From assembly GCA_049340005.1 (NCBI GenBank), contig JBMPIY010000009.1: a DNA stretch of 64,000 bases; one strand, 5' to 3'. The notes beneath the pieces are model-generated. The model did no database searches. It saw only the letters and a list, made by a program, of their open reading frames with translations, and had not been told where the DNA came from. Positions 18,338 through 27,318 of the stretch are shown here, piece after piece (the stretch's first letter is position 1; the number at the start of each line of letters is the position of its first letter). This DNA comes from CAXBDP01 sp963974465 (lineage in GTDB: Bacteria > Bacteroidota > Bacteroidia > Cytophagales > Cyclobacteriaceae). The position numbers were made by a program, and so were the translations under genes.

Positions 18338-20503
18338 ATGAAATTCATACGAATATTCACAATTTGCTTATTGCTATTTTCAAATAGCTATGCGCAAAAT
18401 AATTTAGAAATAACTGTTAATGATGCTGACAGTGGTGAAGCACTTATTGGTGCTTCTGTATTTATCAAAAGCTTAAATATGGGAGGAAGCACCAATCCTA
18501 ATGGCTACCTCAAACTTGAAAATCTTCCAGACGGTGATCTTTCCATCAGCATAAATTACGTCGGCTACGAAAGCCAAACCGTAAATGTGAACCTTCCAAG
18601 CCAAAAAGCCATCGTAGTACTGATGGAGCATGACCATGAAGAAATGGAAGAGGTCGTGATATCTTCAACAAGAAGTTCAAGAACCATCCAAAATATTCCA
18701 AGCCGTGTGGAATTTATTGGTGGAGAGGAACTTCAAGAAAAGGTAAATATGAAGCCTGGGGATATTAGAATGGTACTTAATGAAAGTACTGGTATCAATA
18801 CCCAAATTACATCTGCAATCTCTGGCAATGCAAGTATCCGAATACAAGGATTAGATGGCCGCTACACCCAAATATTGAAGGATGGGCTGCCCTTATTCTC
18901 AGGAGCTGCAGCTGGTTTAGGATTGTTACAAATACCGCCATTGGACTTGAAACAAGTTGAAGTAATCAAAGGATCCTCCTCAACACTATATGGCGGAGGT
19001 GCAATTGCCGGAATGGTAAACCTTATTTCAAGAACGCCGGAAGATGAGGCTACATTGGAGTTACTCCTCAACGGGACTAGTGGAGGCGGATTAGATGCCA
19101 GTGTTTTTTATGGCAAAATGGGAGAAAAAATAGGCCTCACAACGTATGCTTCTTATAATCAAAATAAGGCTTATGATCCATCAGATGTCGGGTTATCTGC
19201 AATACCTGAATTCCAAAGATTCACTTTGAATCCACGGTTATTTTATAAGCCTTCCCAAAGTACCAAGTTGAACTTTGGTATCAACAGCAGCATAGAGGAA
19301 AGAATTGGTGGTGAAATGGCTTATCTGGATGACAGAAAAAATAATACTGGCTATTTCGAGTCAAATAATTCTACCCGACTTAGCTCACAATTTGGACTCA
19401 CTCACAGCTTTAGTAATAATCAACAGTTAGAAATAAAAAATAGTCTGAATCATTTCGATCGCGAATTATCCACTCCAGGATATGTATTTGATGGGACACA
19501 ATTTTCAACTTTCTCTGAAGTAAATTACTCAATAGAGCAAAGTGAATCAGAATGGATTGCTGGCGTTAATTTATGGACTGAAAAATTCACTCAGGAGCCA
19601 TTCTCTAATCAGCAAATAAAAGATTATGCCTTCAATACATTTGGCATATTTGGGCAAAATGTTTGGGAAACTTCTGATTTACTAACCATCGAAACGGGTC
19701 TTAGGGCTGATTATGTGACGGATTACGGCTGGCTATTATTACCAAGATTCTCTGCACTATTCAAAGTGCATCCGAAGGTCAATTCCAGAATTGGTGGCGG
19801 CTTGGGTTATAAAGCTCCAACGATTTTCACAGAGGACACCGAAAGACGCCAATATCGTGACATCCTCCCGCTCAATTCCAACATCAATAAACTAGAGCGT
19901 AGCTATGGAGCAAATTGGGATATAAATTATACCACACTAATCGGCACCAAATTGACATTAAATCTGAATCAGCTTTTCTATTACACTTATTTAAGTGACC
20001 CTTTGATGTTAAAAGCAATTGACAATTCTACATTTCAATTACAAAATATCGATGGCTTCATTAGTACCAAAGGGCTAGAAACGAATATGAAATTTGGCTA
20101 TGATGATTTGAAATTATTTCTTGGTTACACATTTACAGATACAAAACTGACGGAAAATGATATTACAAGTGAAAATCCTCTAACGCCAAAGCATCGCATC
20201 AATTCGGTACTGATGTATGAAAAACACGATGATATACGAATTGGTTTGGAAGGATACTACTATAGTACACAGCAACTTGGAGATGGAACAAGCGGGAGGG
20301 ATTATTGGCTAATGGGCTTTATGGTTGAAAAAATGTGGGAAGGATTTTCTGTATTCATCAACTTCGAAAACATCCTAGATGCACGTCAAACTCGCTTCGA
20401 CACAATTTACACAGGCTCAATTAGCAATCCTCAGTTTAGAGACATATATGCCCCACTCGAAGGCTTTGTAGTGAATGGTGGATTCAAAATCAAACTGCAT
20501 TAA
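18338..20503 (+). CDS. TonB-dependent outer-membrane receptor (FecA/BtuB-like size)
   Basis: This is a 721-residue protein with signal peptide (1-19, cut after NSYA) and a CarboxypepD_reg-like domain (about 21-100). The plug begins EEVVISSTRSSRTIQNIPSR and includes ASIRIQGLDGRYTQILKDGLP and SSTLYGGGAIAGMVNLISR. The beta-barrel ends in VNGGFKIKLH. It has no STN domain, so it is not a surface-signalling receptor. Because it follows a Cys/His-rich exported protein, a metal or metal-chelate ligand is a reasonable guess, but the ligand is unproven. Confidence 0.9.
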   Translation: MKFIRIFTICLLLFSNSYAQNNLEITVNDADSGEALIGASVFIKSLNMGGSTNPNGYLKLENLPDGDLSISINYVGYESQTVNVNLPSQKAIVVLMEHDHEEMEEVVISSTRSSRTIQNIPSRVEFIGGEELQEKVNMKPGDIRMVLNESTGINTQITSAISGNASIRIQGLDGRYTQILKDGLPLFSGAAAGLGLLQIPPLDLKQVEVIKGSSSTLYGGGAIAGMVNLISRTPEDEATLELLLNGTSGGGLDASVFYGKMGEKIGLTTYASYNQNKAYDPSDVGLSAIPEFQRFTLNPRLFYKPSQSTKLNFGINSSIEERIGGEMAYLDDRKNNTGYFESNNSTRLSSQFGLTHSFSNNQQLEIKNSLNHFDRELSTPGYVFDGTQFSTFSEVNYSIEQSESEWIAGVNLWTEKFTQEPFSNQQIKDYAFNTFGIFGQNVWETSDLLTIETGLRADYVTDYGWLLLPRFSALFKVHPKVNSRIGGGLGYKAPTIFTEDTERRQYRDILPLNSNINKLERSYGANWDINYTTLIGTKLTLNLNQLFYYTYLSDPLMLKAIDNSTFQLQNIDGFISTKGLETNMKFGYDDLKLFLGYTFTDTKLTENDITSENPLTPKHRINSVLMYEKHDDIRIGLEGYYYSTQQLGDGTSGRDYWLMGFMVEKMWEGFSVFINFENILDARQTRFDTIYTGSISNPQFRDIYAPLEGFVVNGGFKIKLH

Positions 20504-20506
20504 AAT

Positions 20507-20543
20507 AAAAAGGCAGCTCAAATTGATATTAGGGCTGCCTTTT
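20507..20543 (+). terminator. Terminator after second TonB receptor
   Basis: AAAAGGCAGC and GCTGCCTTTT form a perfect 10-bp stem with a 17-nt loop just after the receptor stop codon. A/T runs flank both sides, so it may also serve the convergent DUF6702 gene. Confidence 0.82.
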
Positions 20544-20569
20544 CCTAAACAATTATTCTACTGATTTTA

Positions 20570-21058
20570 TCAATTATTAATTTTAAACTCTGCTTCTGTA
20601 TTAAATGCCTTCAAAGGGAAGGTTTTTTTTCTTTTTCCAATTGAAACCGTCACAATATTCGTCTGATCCTCAAAAAGCTCCATTAGATAAGTAGCTTCTA
20701 CTTTTATAATATTTGGAGTTTTGGTCACGCCTTTCAATTGATATTCATAAATCAATGCGTCAAAATTTTTCCCTTTTTTGATAAATACATAATCATTTTT
20801 TAATGCACCATCAATTTGAATTTTCAAATTATGCCAAATGTATTCATCAACATACTTCTGAATATTAGGATTATTACCATCTTTCACAATGTCAATCCCG
20901 TGTGCAATCATCAGTATCTCTTGGATATCTGTTTCGAATATTTGTACTTTCACACTTAAGAAATTCTTACCCTCGTCGTATTGCATCAGTGTATTAGACA
21001 GATAAAGAGGATGAGTGCCACTTAAGAGTAGGGAAAAGTATAGGATAAAATTCAACAT
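20570..21058 (-). CDS. Exported DUF6702-like protein
   Basis: This is a 162-residue protein with an N-terminal signal (cut near LLSGT-HPLY). The mature start HPLYLSNTLMQYDEGKNFLSVKVQIFETDIQEIL resembles the HPxYxSxTEIxYN...KIFxDDxE pattern of DUF6702. The rest is predicted beta-rich. Function is unknown. It is divergent from the HupE-like gene, and such proteins often accompany HupE-type permeases. A role in handling the same solute is therefore plausible but unproven. Confidence 0.68.
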   Translation of the reverse strand: MLNFILYFSLLLSGTHPLYLSNTLMQYDEGKNFLSVKVQIFETDIQEILMIAHGIDIVKDGNNPNIQKYVDEYIWHNLKIQIDGALKNDYVFIKKGKNFDALIYEYQLKGVTKTPNIIKVEATYLMELFEDQTNIVTVSIGKRKKTFPLKAFNTEAEFKINN

Positions 21059-21173
21059 ATAAATTCAAAATTGAGGATATACAAATTAATCAAACAACCG
21101 CTAAAATAATTAACTGAAAAACTATTAATGATTACGGTCTTTAAAGGATAAATTTACTCAAAAAAAAACTTCT

Positions 21174-21755
21174 ATGGATCAATTTACACTGTTTTTAAAA
21201 CTAGGATTTGAACATATAGCCGACGTAAAGGGTTATGACCATATCCTTTTTATAGTAGCACTTTGCGCTATTTATACTATAAAGGATTGGAAAGGTATCC
21301 TTTGGATGGTCACTGCTTTTACTTTAGGTCATAGCGTCACTCTAGTTTTAGCCACCTTCGAGTTGATTTACATGAAACAGGAGATTGTAGAAATGTTAAT
21401 TCCAATTACCATTTTTCTTACCTGCGTATTCAATATTGTAATCCATAGACCTGACTCCAATTTTAGAAACACGGCCAAAATCAAATATGGCACTGCAGCT
21501 GTTTTTGGATTGATTCACGGATTAGGTTTTTCGAGCTACCTGCGAAGCATATTGGCCATGCAAGATTCAGTAATTCTTGAACTTTTTGCTTTCAATGTCG
21601 GCCTCGAATTAGGTCAAATATTAATAGTATTTATAACACTTGGTTTGGCTTTCATCACAGTTGATTTATTCAAAGCAAAAAAGAGAGAATGGAATTTGGT
21701 GCTTTCTGGCGCAGCTGCTGGAGTATCATTCTTAATGATTTTTGGCTTAATTTAA
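21174..21755 (+). CDS. HupE/UreJ-family membrane protein
   Basis: This is a 193-residue integral membrane protein with about six helices. The family pattern FEHIADVKGYDHILFIVALC (His14, Asp22, His23) opens the protein, followed by FTLGHSVTLVLA and later LIHGLGFSSYL. The conserved His/Asp residues in helices 1-4 suggest transition-metal (Ni2+/Co2+) permeation, as proposed for the HupE/UreJ family. No hydrogenase or urease genes are nearby. It begins an apparent three-gene unit with DUF3817 and PhzF. Confidence 0.82.
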   Translation: MDQFTLFLKLGFEHIADVKGYDHILFIVALCAIYTIKDWKGILWMVTAFTLGHSVTLVLATFELIYMKQEIVEMLIPITIFLTCVFNIVIHRPDSNFRNTAKIKYGTAAVFGLIHGLGFSSYLRSILAMQDSVILELFAFNVGLELGQILIVFITLGLAFITVDLFKAKKREWNLVLSGAAAGVSFLMIFGLI

Positions 21756-21767
21756 ATCAAATACTAA

Positions 21768-22076
21768 ATGACACAAGAGAAAGCAATCCGATATCTAAGA
21801 ATTACTGCAATACTAGAAGGCATCTCATACCTAGCTTTGTTTTTAATCACAATGCCCCTTAAATACCTTGCTGAGGTTACTTTACCAAATTACATAGTTG
21901 GCATTGCGCACGGCTACCTCTTCTTGACTTATTGTGTACTTACTGTTATCTGCTGGAGAAAATTCATGTGGAAGTTCCCAGATTTCTTGAAATTATTTAT
22001 TGCCTCCTTATTGCCCTTCGGCACATTTTATATGGATAGTAAATTTTTAAAGCATGAAGAAGCAGCCTTAAAATAA
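21768..22076 (+). CDS. DUF3817 integral membrane protein
   Basis: This is a 102-residue protein with three hydrophobic segments. RYLRITAILEGISYLALFL at the N-terminus and GIAHGYLFLTYCVL are the characteristic DUF3817 blocks, with a final SLLPFGTFYMD segment. Function is unknown. It lies 12 bp after the HupE-like gene and 7 bp before the PhzF gene, so co-transcription is likely. Confidence 0.83.
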   Translation: MTQEKAIRYLRITAILEGISYLALFLITMPLKYLAEVTLPNYIVGIAHGYLFLTYCVLTVICWRKFMWKFPDFLKLFIASLLPFGTFYMDSKFLKHEEAALK

Positions 22077-22083
22077 GCGAATT

Positions 22084-22878
22084 ATGGAAGCTGATATACA
22101 ATTAATTAGTGTCTTTGGTAAAGAGCAACATAACTTATTAGGTAATGTCTCGGCAGTTGTTTGGCTTGAACATGAAATCACAGCTAGTAAAATGCAGCAA
22201 ATTGCCTCAGACTTAAACCAGCCTGCGACCACATTTTTGTGCGAACATAATGATGAAATAAAAGTGAAATGGTTTGCTCCAGATGCCGAAATTGGACTCT
22301 GTGGTCATGGCTCATTAGCTGCAATTGCTTTTTTATCAAATAGAAATAACACCACTACTGCAATCACTTTGAATTATGCGGGAGGTGAAATTAGCGGAGC
22401 AGCAATAGATGAAAATCATTGCCAAATTCAGATCAACGCCATCCCAACTCTTGAAGAAAAATCAATTCCAGCAATACTTACCAAAGGTCTAGGTGTACCA
22501 ATTATCGGTTATTTCAAAACCTCTAATAAAGATATAGTCCTTTTAGAAAGCGAAGAAGATGTGAAAAATATGAAACCAAATTTTGCATTACTCAGACAAT
22601 CAGAAGTATTTGGATATGCTGTAACTGCTGCTGCTAAAAAGGTTGATTTTGTGAGTCGAACTTTGGTGCCGCATGTTCAACAATTGGAAGATCACGCTAC
22701 AGGTTCTTCACATGCTGCCTTAGTTCCTTTTTGGGCGAATAAATTAAACAAGCAAAAGCTCGTCGCAATACAGCATAGTCCTAGAGGTGGTTATTTTGAT
22801 TGCGAAATCCAGAATGATGATATTGTGACTCTAGAAGGTGAATTCAGAACGATTTTCAAAGGAAAATTAACTCTCTAA
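22084..22878 (+). CDS. PhzF-family isomerase/epimerase-like protein
   Basis: This is a 264-residue protein with the two-lobed diaminopimelate-epimerase-like fold of PhzF. GNVSAVVWL in the first lobe, GLCGHGSLAAIAFL and the second-lobe DHATGSSHAALVPFW block are the family marks. Residues like the catalytic Glu of PhzF are not securely placed here, so enzymatic activity is plausible but unspecified. It is the last gene of the HupE-DUF3817-PhzF unit. Confidence 0.87.
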   Translation: MEADIQLISVFGKEQHNLLGNVSAVVWLEHEITASKMQQIASDLNQPATTFLCEHNDEIKVKWFAPDAEIGLCGHGSLAAIAFLSNRNNTTTAITLNYAGGEISGAAIDENHCQIQINAIPTLEEKSIPAILTKGLGVPIIGYFKTSNKDIVLLESEEDVKNMKPNFALLRQSEVFGYAVTAAAKKVDFVSRTLVPHVQQLEDHATGSSHAALVPFWANKLNKQKLVAIQHSPRGGYFDCEIQNDDIVTLEGEFRTIFKGKLTL

Positions 22879-22883
22879 TTCTA

Positions 22884-22898
22884 TTACAAGTCTTGTAA
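22884..22898. promoter_or_regulatory. Palindrome TTACAAG-T-CTTGTAA
   Basis: A perfect 7+7 bp dyad with a 1-bp centre lies directly after the PhzF stop codon and 215 bp before arsM. A 1-nt loop disfavours a hairpin; a dimeric repressor site is possible. Confidence 0.35.
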
Positions 22899-23008
22899 AA
22901 TATTCCTTGGTAAACTTCCCTCCCGCTTTTTACAACGTTTCTTCGTAATCAAAACCTCATCTACAAAAAAATATTTTCCATTTAGTTGAACTATTGGGTT
23001 TAATTCAT

Positions 23009-23026
23009 CGTAATATTGCAATATAA
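23009..23026. promoter_or_regulatory. Putative ArsR-type operator upstream of arsM
   Basis: The 12-bp perfect palindrome ATATTGCAATAT (23013-23024), extended as CGTAATATTGCAATATAA, lies about 90 bp before the arsM start. AT-rich dyads of this kind are usual ArsR/SmtB-family targets. No arsR gene is in the window. Confidence 0.45.
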
Positions 23027-23113
23027 TAAATGAGTAAGTAATTTTGAGCTTTTAGAGCAATTACTTGCTATTCTTTAATCAAAACACTTATTTCAATTAA
23101 AGCCAATAAAATC

Positions 23114-24001
23114 ATGTCAAACGAAGAAAAATTAAAACAAATTGTTCGCGAAAAATATAGCGAAATAGCTTTACAAAATAAAGACTTGAATGCCGCCTCA
23201 TGCTGTGGGGCGGGAGGATTCTCCAACGAAGTTTACAACATTATGACAGACGACTACACCGACCTCAAAGGCTATCAAGCCGATGCGGATTTAGGTTTAG
23301 GCTGTGGATTACCTACTCAGTTTGCGCTAATACAAGAAGGCGACACTGTTATAGACTTAGGTTCAGGAGCTGGAAATGACGCATTTATTGCAAGACATGA
23401 AACAGGTGAAAAAGGCAAAGTAATTGGCATCGACTTCACAGAAGCGATGATAAACAAAGCAAGAATCAATGCTGACAAATTGGGCTACAACAATGTAGAG
23501 TTCCGTTTTGGGGATATCGAAAATATGCCAGTGGCTGACAATACAGCTGATGTAATTGTGAGTAATTGTGTACTCAACTTAGTGCCTAACAAGAAAGCTG
23601 TAATCGCTGATATATTTAGAACCTTGAAACCTGGTGGTCACTTTAGTATTTCAGACATCGTACTTGTTGGGGATTTGCCAGATGCGCTTAGACATGATGC
23701 AGAAATGTACGCTGGCTGTGTTTCAGGTGCTATTCAAAAAGATGAATACTTAAACTTTATTGAGAAGCAAGGCTTCAAAAACATCACGATCCAAAAAGAA
23801 AAGCCGATTGTCATTCCAAATGATATTTTGAGCAAATATTTGAGCGAAAGTGAAATAAAAGAATTTAATTCGGGTGCTACTGGTATCTTTAGCATTACAG
23901 TATTTGCTGCTAAACCAGGAGCAAAACAAAAAATAAACTTAAGTCAACTTTCAGCTTCTCAAACTGCACAGACTTGTGCACCAGGTTCGGGTTGCTGCTA
24001 G
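23114..24001 (+). CDS. arsM: Arsenite methyltransferase
   Basis: This is a 295-residue SAM-dependent enzyme that methylates As(III). SAM motif I is VIDLGSGAGNDAF. The As(III)-binding cysteines are visible as Cys64 (LGLGCGLP), Cys152 (SNCVLN) and Cys202 (YAGCVSGA), with the 50-residue spacing of the last pair as in known ArsM. An N-terminal CC pair sits at 30-31. The C-terminus ends CAPGSGCC, adding a probable metalloid-binding tail. No other ars gene is adjacent; a putative ArsR operator lies upstream. The GCGGGAGG octamer falls inside CGAGGFS. Confidence 0.94.
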   Translation: MSNEEKLKQIVREKYSEIALQNKDLNAASCCGAGGFSNEVYNIMTDDYTDLKGYQADADLGLGCGLPTQFALIQEGDTVIDLGSGAGNDAFIARHETGEKGKVIGIDFTEAMINKARINADKLGYNNVEFRFGDIENMPVADNTADVIVSNCVLNLVPNKKAVIADIFRTLKPGGHFSISDIVLVGDLPDALRHDAEMYAGCVSGAIQKDEYLNFIEKQGFKNITIQKEKPIVIPNDILSKYLSESEIKEFNSGATGIFSITVFAAKPGAKQKINLSQLSASQTAQTCAPGSGCC

Positions 24002-24016
24002 CAAACCAAACTACAA

Positions 24017-24805
24017 ATGATTAAATCAAAACTAGCTCTATCAGTACTTTTCATTGTATTGATAGGGCTTTTTGCTTTTTTGAGCCGTGAGAAAAGCTCC
24101 ACCATTTTCCTGATAGGTGACTCTACCATGGCGGATTATGAAAATTATGGCGAAGACTATATGAAAACCCGCTATCCTATGACTGGATGGGGGCAAGTAT
24201 TTCAGGAATTTGTAAGTCCGCAAAACATAGTAGGCGTTCGGCTCCTATCTCATCTTGATTCGGTGAAAGTAGATAATAGAGCAAGAGGCGGGAGGAGCAC
24301 GAGAACCTTTTTTGAAGAAGGCCGCTGGTCGGCAGTGTATCAAGAATTGAAAGAAGGAGATTTCGTATTGATGCAATTTGGCCATAATGATGCATCTGAA
24401 AAAAACCCTGAAAGATATGTGAATACAGAAGGCTACAAGGAATATTTGCGGCTATTTGTGAATCAAAGTCGTGAGAAAAGTGCCACTCCAATCATAATAA
24501 CGCCAGTGAGTAGAAATTACCCATGGAAAGATGATAAACTTGGAAATGTACATGGCGAATACTACACAGCGGCAATAGAAGTAGCCAATGAATTGAATGT
24601 ATATTTAGTTGATTTGACTCAACTTTCCATGCAACATTTTACGGCTAAAGGCCGAGAATATGTAACGAATAATTACTTTATGAATTTTGAAGCTGGATTG
24701 TATGAAGCCTATCCCGAAGGCAGTAATGACAATACACATTTCCAACCAGAGGGAGCCAAAGTAGTTGCCGAATTGGTTTATAACTCATTGAAAACCTTGC
24801 GTTAA
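24017..24805 (+). CDS. SGNH-hydrolase carbohydrate esterase, rhamnogalacturonan acetylesterase-like (CE12)
   Basis: This is a 262-residue protein with an N-terminal hydrophobic signal/anchor (about 5-22). SGNH blocks are present in order: block I FLIGDSTMADY (nucleophile Ser), block II NRARGGRSTRTF (Gly), block III MQFGHND (Asn) and block V DNTHFQPEGA (Asp/His). GWGQVFQEF and the block spacing match the rhamnogalacturonan acetylesterase group, which removes acetyl groups from pectin. It lies 15 bp after arsM, but no functional link is evident and no other pectinolytic genes are nearby. Confidence 0.85.
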   Translation: MIKSKLALSVLFIVLIGLFAFLSREKSSTIFLIGDSTMADYENYGEDYMKTRYPMTGWGQVFQEFVSPQNIVGVRLLSHLDSVKVDNRARGGRSTRTFFEEGRWSAVYQELKEGDFVLMQFGHNDASEKNPERYVNTEGYKEYLRLFVNQSREKSATPIIITPVSRNYPWKDDKLGNVHGEYYTAAIEVANELNVYLVDLTQLSMQHFTAKGREYVTNNYFMNFEAGLYEAYPEGSNDNTHFQPEGAKVVAELVYNSLKTLR

Positions 24806-24892
24806 TCCTAATTTATCTTCTTACTTTTTTTTGTATTTTTTCAGCTATTTTCTTAAAATAGCAAATGATAAAAATGTCAGTTTCTATTTAAA

Positions 24893-27022
24893 ATGACTAC
24901 CAAAGCTCTACACATACTAAACAAAACATTTGGATTTCAATCATTTAGAGATCGACAGGAAGAAATCATCAATTCTGTAATTGGTGGAAGAGATTGCCTA
25001 ACGATAATGCCTACTGGCGGAGGCAAATCAATTTGTTATCAAATACCTGCCATGGTTTTTGATGGCCTTACAATTGTGATTTCACCACTTATTGCTTTGA
25101 TGAAAGATCAAGTAGACTCACTAAGACTAAATGGAATAAATGCGGCTTTTATCAATTCAACCCAATCTGCAACGGAGCAAAGTCGAATATTAAATGAAGC
25201 CGAATCCGGTAAAATTAAATTACTCTATTGTGCACCAGAAAGACTTATTGGAGGAACAAATCCCTTAATCAATTGGCTGAAAAGATGTAATGTTAGCCTA
25301 TTTGCAATTGACGAAGCACATTGTATTTCGCAATGGGGTCACGATTTCAGGCCTGAATATTTGGCTTTGCATCAAATAACCACGGAATTTCCAAATGTGC
25401 CCGTAATGGCACTTACCGCTACAGCCGACAAGCTTACCCGCAGAGATATCTTATCTAAACTAGGTTTAAGAAATCCTGGCATTTTTATTTCCAGTTTCAA
25501 TCGCAAAAATATTAGCTATACAATAGAGCAAAAATCACAAAGCTTTGGACGGCTGATGGATTTCTTGCTTGAGCATAAAAATGATTCGGGCATTATCTAT
25601 TGCCTATCCAGAAAATCAGTTGAAGATACTGCTGAAAGGCTCCAAAATGAAGGAATAGACGCCCTACCCTATCATGCAGGATTAGATCAGCACACTAGAC
25701 AACAAAATCAAGAGCTTTTCCAGAATGATAAAGTGCAAATAATGGTTGCCACCATTGCTTTTGGAATGGGAATAGATAAATCGAATGTGCGATTTGTAAT
25801 ACACATGGATTTGCCAAAAAATATTGAAAGCTATTATCAAGAAACTGGCAGAGCTGGTAGAGATGGTCTACCAAGTGAAGCATTGCTGTTTTTCTCTTAT
25901 GGCGACGTGCAGAAACTCCAATACTTTATTCAAATAGACGACAACCAAGAGCAGACAAAAATACTGGATAAAAAGCTCAAACAAATGGCGGAATTTTGTC
26001 AGATAGATACTTGCAGAAGGCAGTATTTGATGAATTATTTCGATGAGGCTTTTCCAGATCATTGTGGAAATTGCGATGTATGTCTTACCAAATTTGAGGT
26101 GGAAGATGCAACAGAAAATGCCCAAAAAGCCTTATCTGCGGTAGCTAGATTGGAACAAAACTTTGGAATGGGCTATGTAATAGACTTCTTAAAAGGATCA
26201 AAATCCAAAAAAATTCACGCTCATCACCGCCAGCTAAAAACATTTGGTATTGGAGGTGATATGACTAAAGAAGGTTGGCAAACATTCTTTAGACAATTAT
26301 TGAAAGATGAAGTACTAATTCAAAATGGCTATGAAATGCCCGTTCTTGGATTAACAGAAAAAAGCTGGGAAATATTGAAGGGACAAAAGCCCTATCAGAT
26401 TAGAAAAGTTAAGTCAAAAGTTAGTCAGAAGGCAGGAGCTGAAAATCTAGAAAAAGCCCTATTTGAAAAAATGCGTTCCTTGCGTAGCATACTAGCAGAA
26501 GGTGAAAAAGTGCCTCCTTATGTGATATTATCTGATGCTAGTTTATTAGAAATGGCCACCTACCTCCCGCAAGACTCTACTGAATTGTTACGAATAAGTG
26601 GGTTTGGGAATATCAAGGTGGAAAAATATGGACAGGACTTTCTCAAAGTGATTCATAATTATTGCACAGAAAATAAACTCCAATCTCGAATCCATTACAA
26701 AAAGAGAGTTACTGCTAAAAAGGTAAATAAAATAACAGATACAAAAACTGAAAGCTACGAGCTATATAAGCAAGGAAATAGTGTTGAGGAAATTGCTGAA
26801 ATTCGATCCATGGCGACTTCTACCATCGAAGGGCATTTAGCAGGATTTGTAGGTAATGGAACTATCCCAATTGAGAAATTTGTAGATAAAAAGACCCAAG
26901 CAATGATAAACAAGGCTATTCAGCAATTTGGAATGGGCAGCTTGAAAATTCTCAAAGAAAACCTCCCGCCATCTATAAGTTATGGTCAGATAAAAATGAT
27001 GATGGCTCAAAAGATTAAGTAA
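24893..27022 (+). CDS. recQ: ATP-dependent DNA helicase RecQ
   Basis: This 709-residue helicase is full length for the Bacteroidota RecQ type. Motif 0 FGFQSFRDRQEEII, Walker A MPTGGGKSICYQ, DEAHCISQWGHDFRP, TATAD, and motif VI QETGRAGRDG are all present. A RecQ-Ct zinc site (CQIDTCRRQYLMNYF...CGNCDVC) and winged helix follow, then HRDC (about 515-590). A C-terminal helix-turn-helix-like region (about 620-709) starts ESYELYKQGNSVEEIAE, as in longer RecQ forms. It unwinds DNA in recombination repair. Two GCGGGAGG octamers lie in its 3' part in reverse orientation. Confidence 0.95.
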   Translation: MTTKALHILNKTFGFQSFRDRQEEIINSVIGGRDCLTIMPTGGGKSICYQIPAMVFDGLTIVISPLIALMKDQVDSLRLNGINAAFINSTQSATEQSRILNEAESGKIKLLYCAPERLIGGTNPLINWLKRCNVSLFAIDEAHCISQWGHDFRPEYLALHQITTEFPNVPVMALTATADKLTRRDILSKLGLRNPGIFISSFNRKNISYTIEQKSQSFGRLMDFLLEHKNDSGIIYCLSRKSVEDTAERLQNEGIDALPYHAGLDQHTRQQNQELFQNDKVQIMVATIAFGMGIDKSNVRFVIHMDLPKNIESYYQETGRAGRDGLPSEALLFFSYGDVQKLQYFIQIDDNQEQTKILDKKLKQMAEFCQIDTCRRQYLMNYFDEAFPDHCGNCDVCLTKFEVEDATENAQKALSAVARLEQNFGMGYVIDFLKGSKSKKIHAHHRQLKTFGIGGDMTKEGWQTFFRQLLKDEVLIQNGYEMPVLGLTEKSWEILKGQKPYQIRKVKSKVSQKAGAENLEKALFEKMRSLRSILAEGEKVPPYVILSDASLLEMATYLPQDSTELLRISGFGNIKVEKYGQDFLKVIHNYCTENKLQSRIHYKKRVTAKKVNKITDTKTESYELYKQGNSVEEIAEIRSMATSTIEGHLAGFVGNGTIPIEKFVDKKTQAMINKAIQQFGMGSLKILKENLPPSISYGQIKMMMAQKIK

Positions 27023-27062
27023 GAAAGCATTATAAAACTTCCTATTCAAACCAACCTAATAA

Positions 27063-27194
27063 TTACTCCACAGGTTGTTTATCTACTTCTTCTTGTTCAG
27101 GCTCCACATTTCCGCCATCTTCTTTGCCACATCCTGTAAATACAATACTGAGTGCAAATACTAAAATGATTACCGTTATTTTATTGAATTTCAT
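27063..27194 (-). CDS. Small 43-residue lipoprotein
   Basis: A short ATG frame encodes MKFNKITVIILVFALSIVF followed by TGC, a lipobox-like site. A short acidic tail (KEDGG...EPEQEEVDKQPVE) ends the protein. The hydrophobic core plus Cys fits a signal-peptidase-II substrate that leaves a 20-residue acylated peptide on the membrane. No family is recognised. It lies between recQ and the MATE gene on the opposite strand. Confidence 0.6.
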   Translation of the reverse strand: MKFNKITVIILVFALSIVFTGCGKEDGGNVEPEQEEVDKQPVE

Positions 27195-27318
27195 TTGGTA
27201 AATTAAATAAGTACAAAACAAAAATAATTAATTCACTGATCAAAACATGAACTTTTTAATCTAAAGTTCCTTTACATTTAGTGTTTTATTGATTCCCTTA
27301 GATTCCACAAAATTATTT

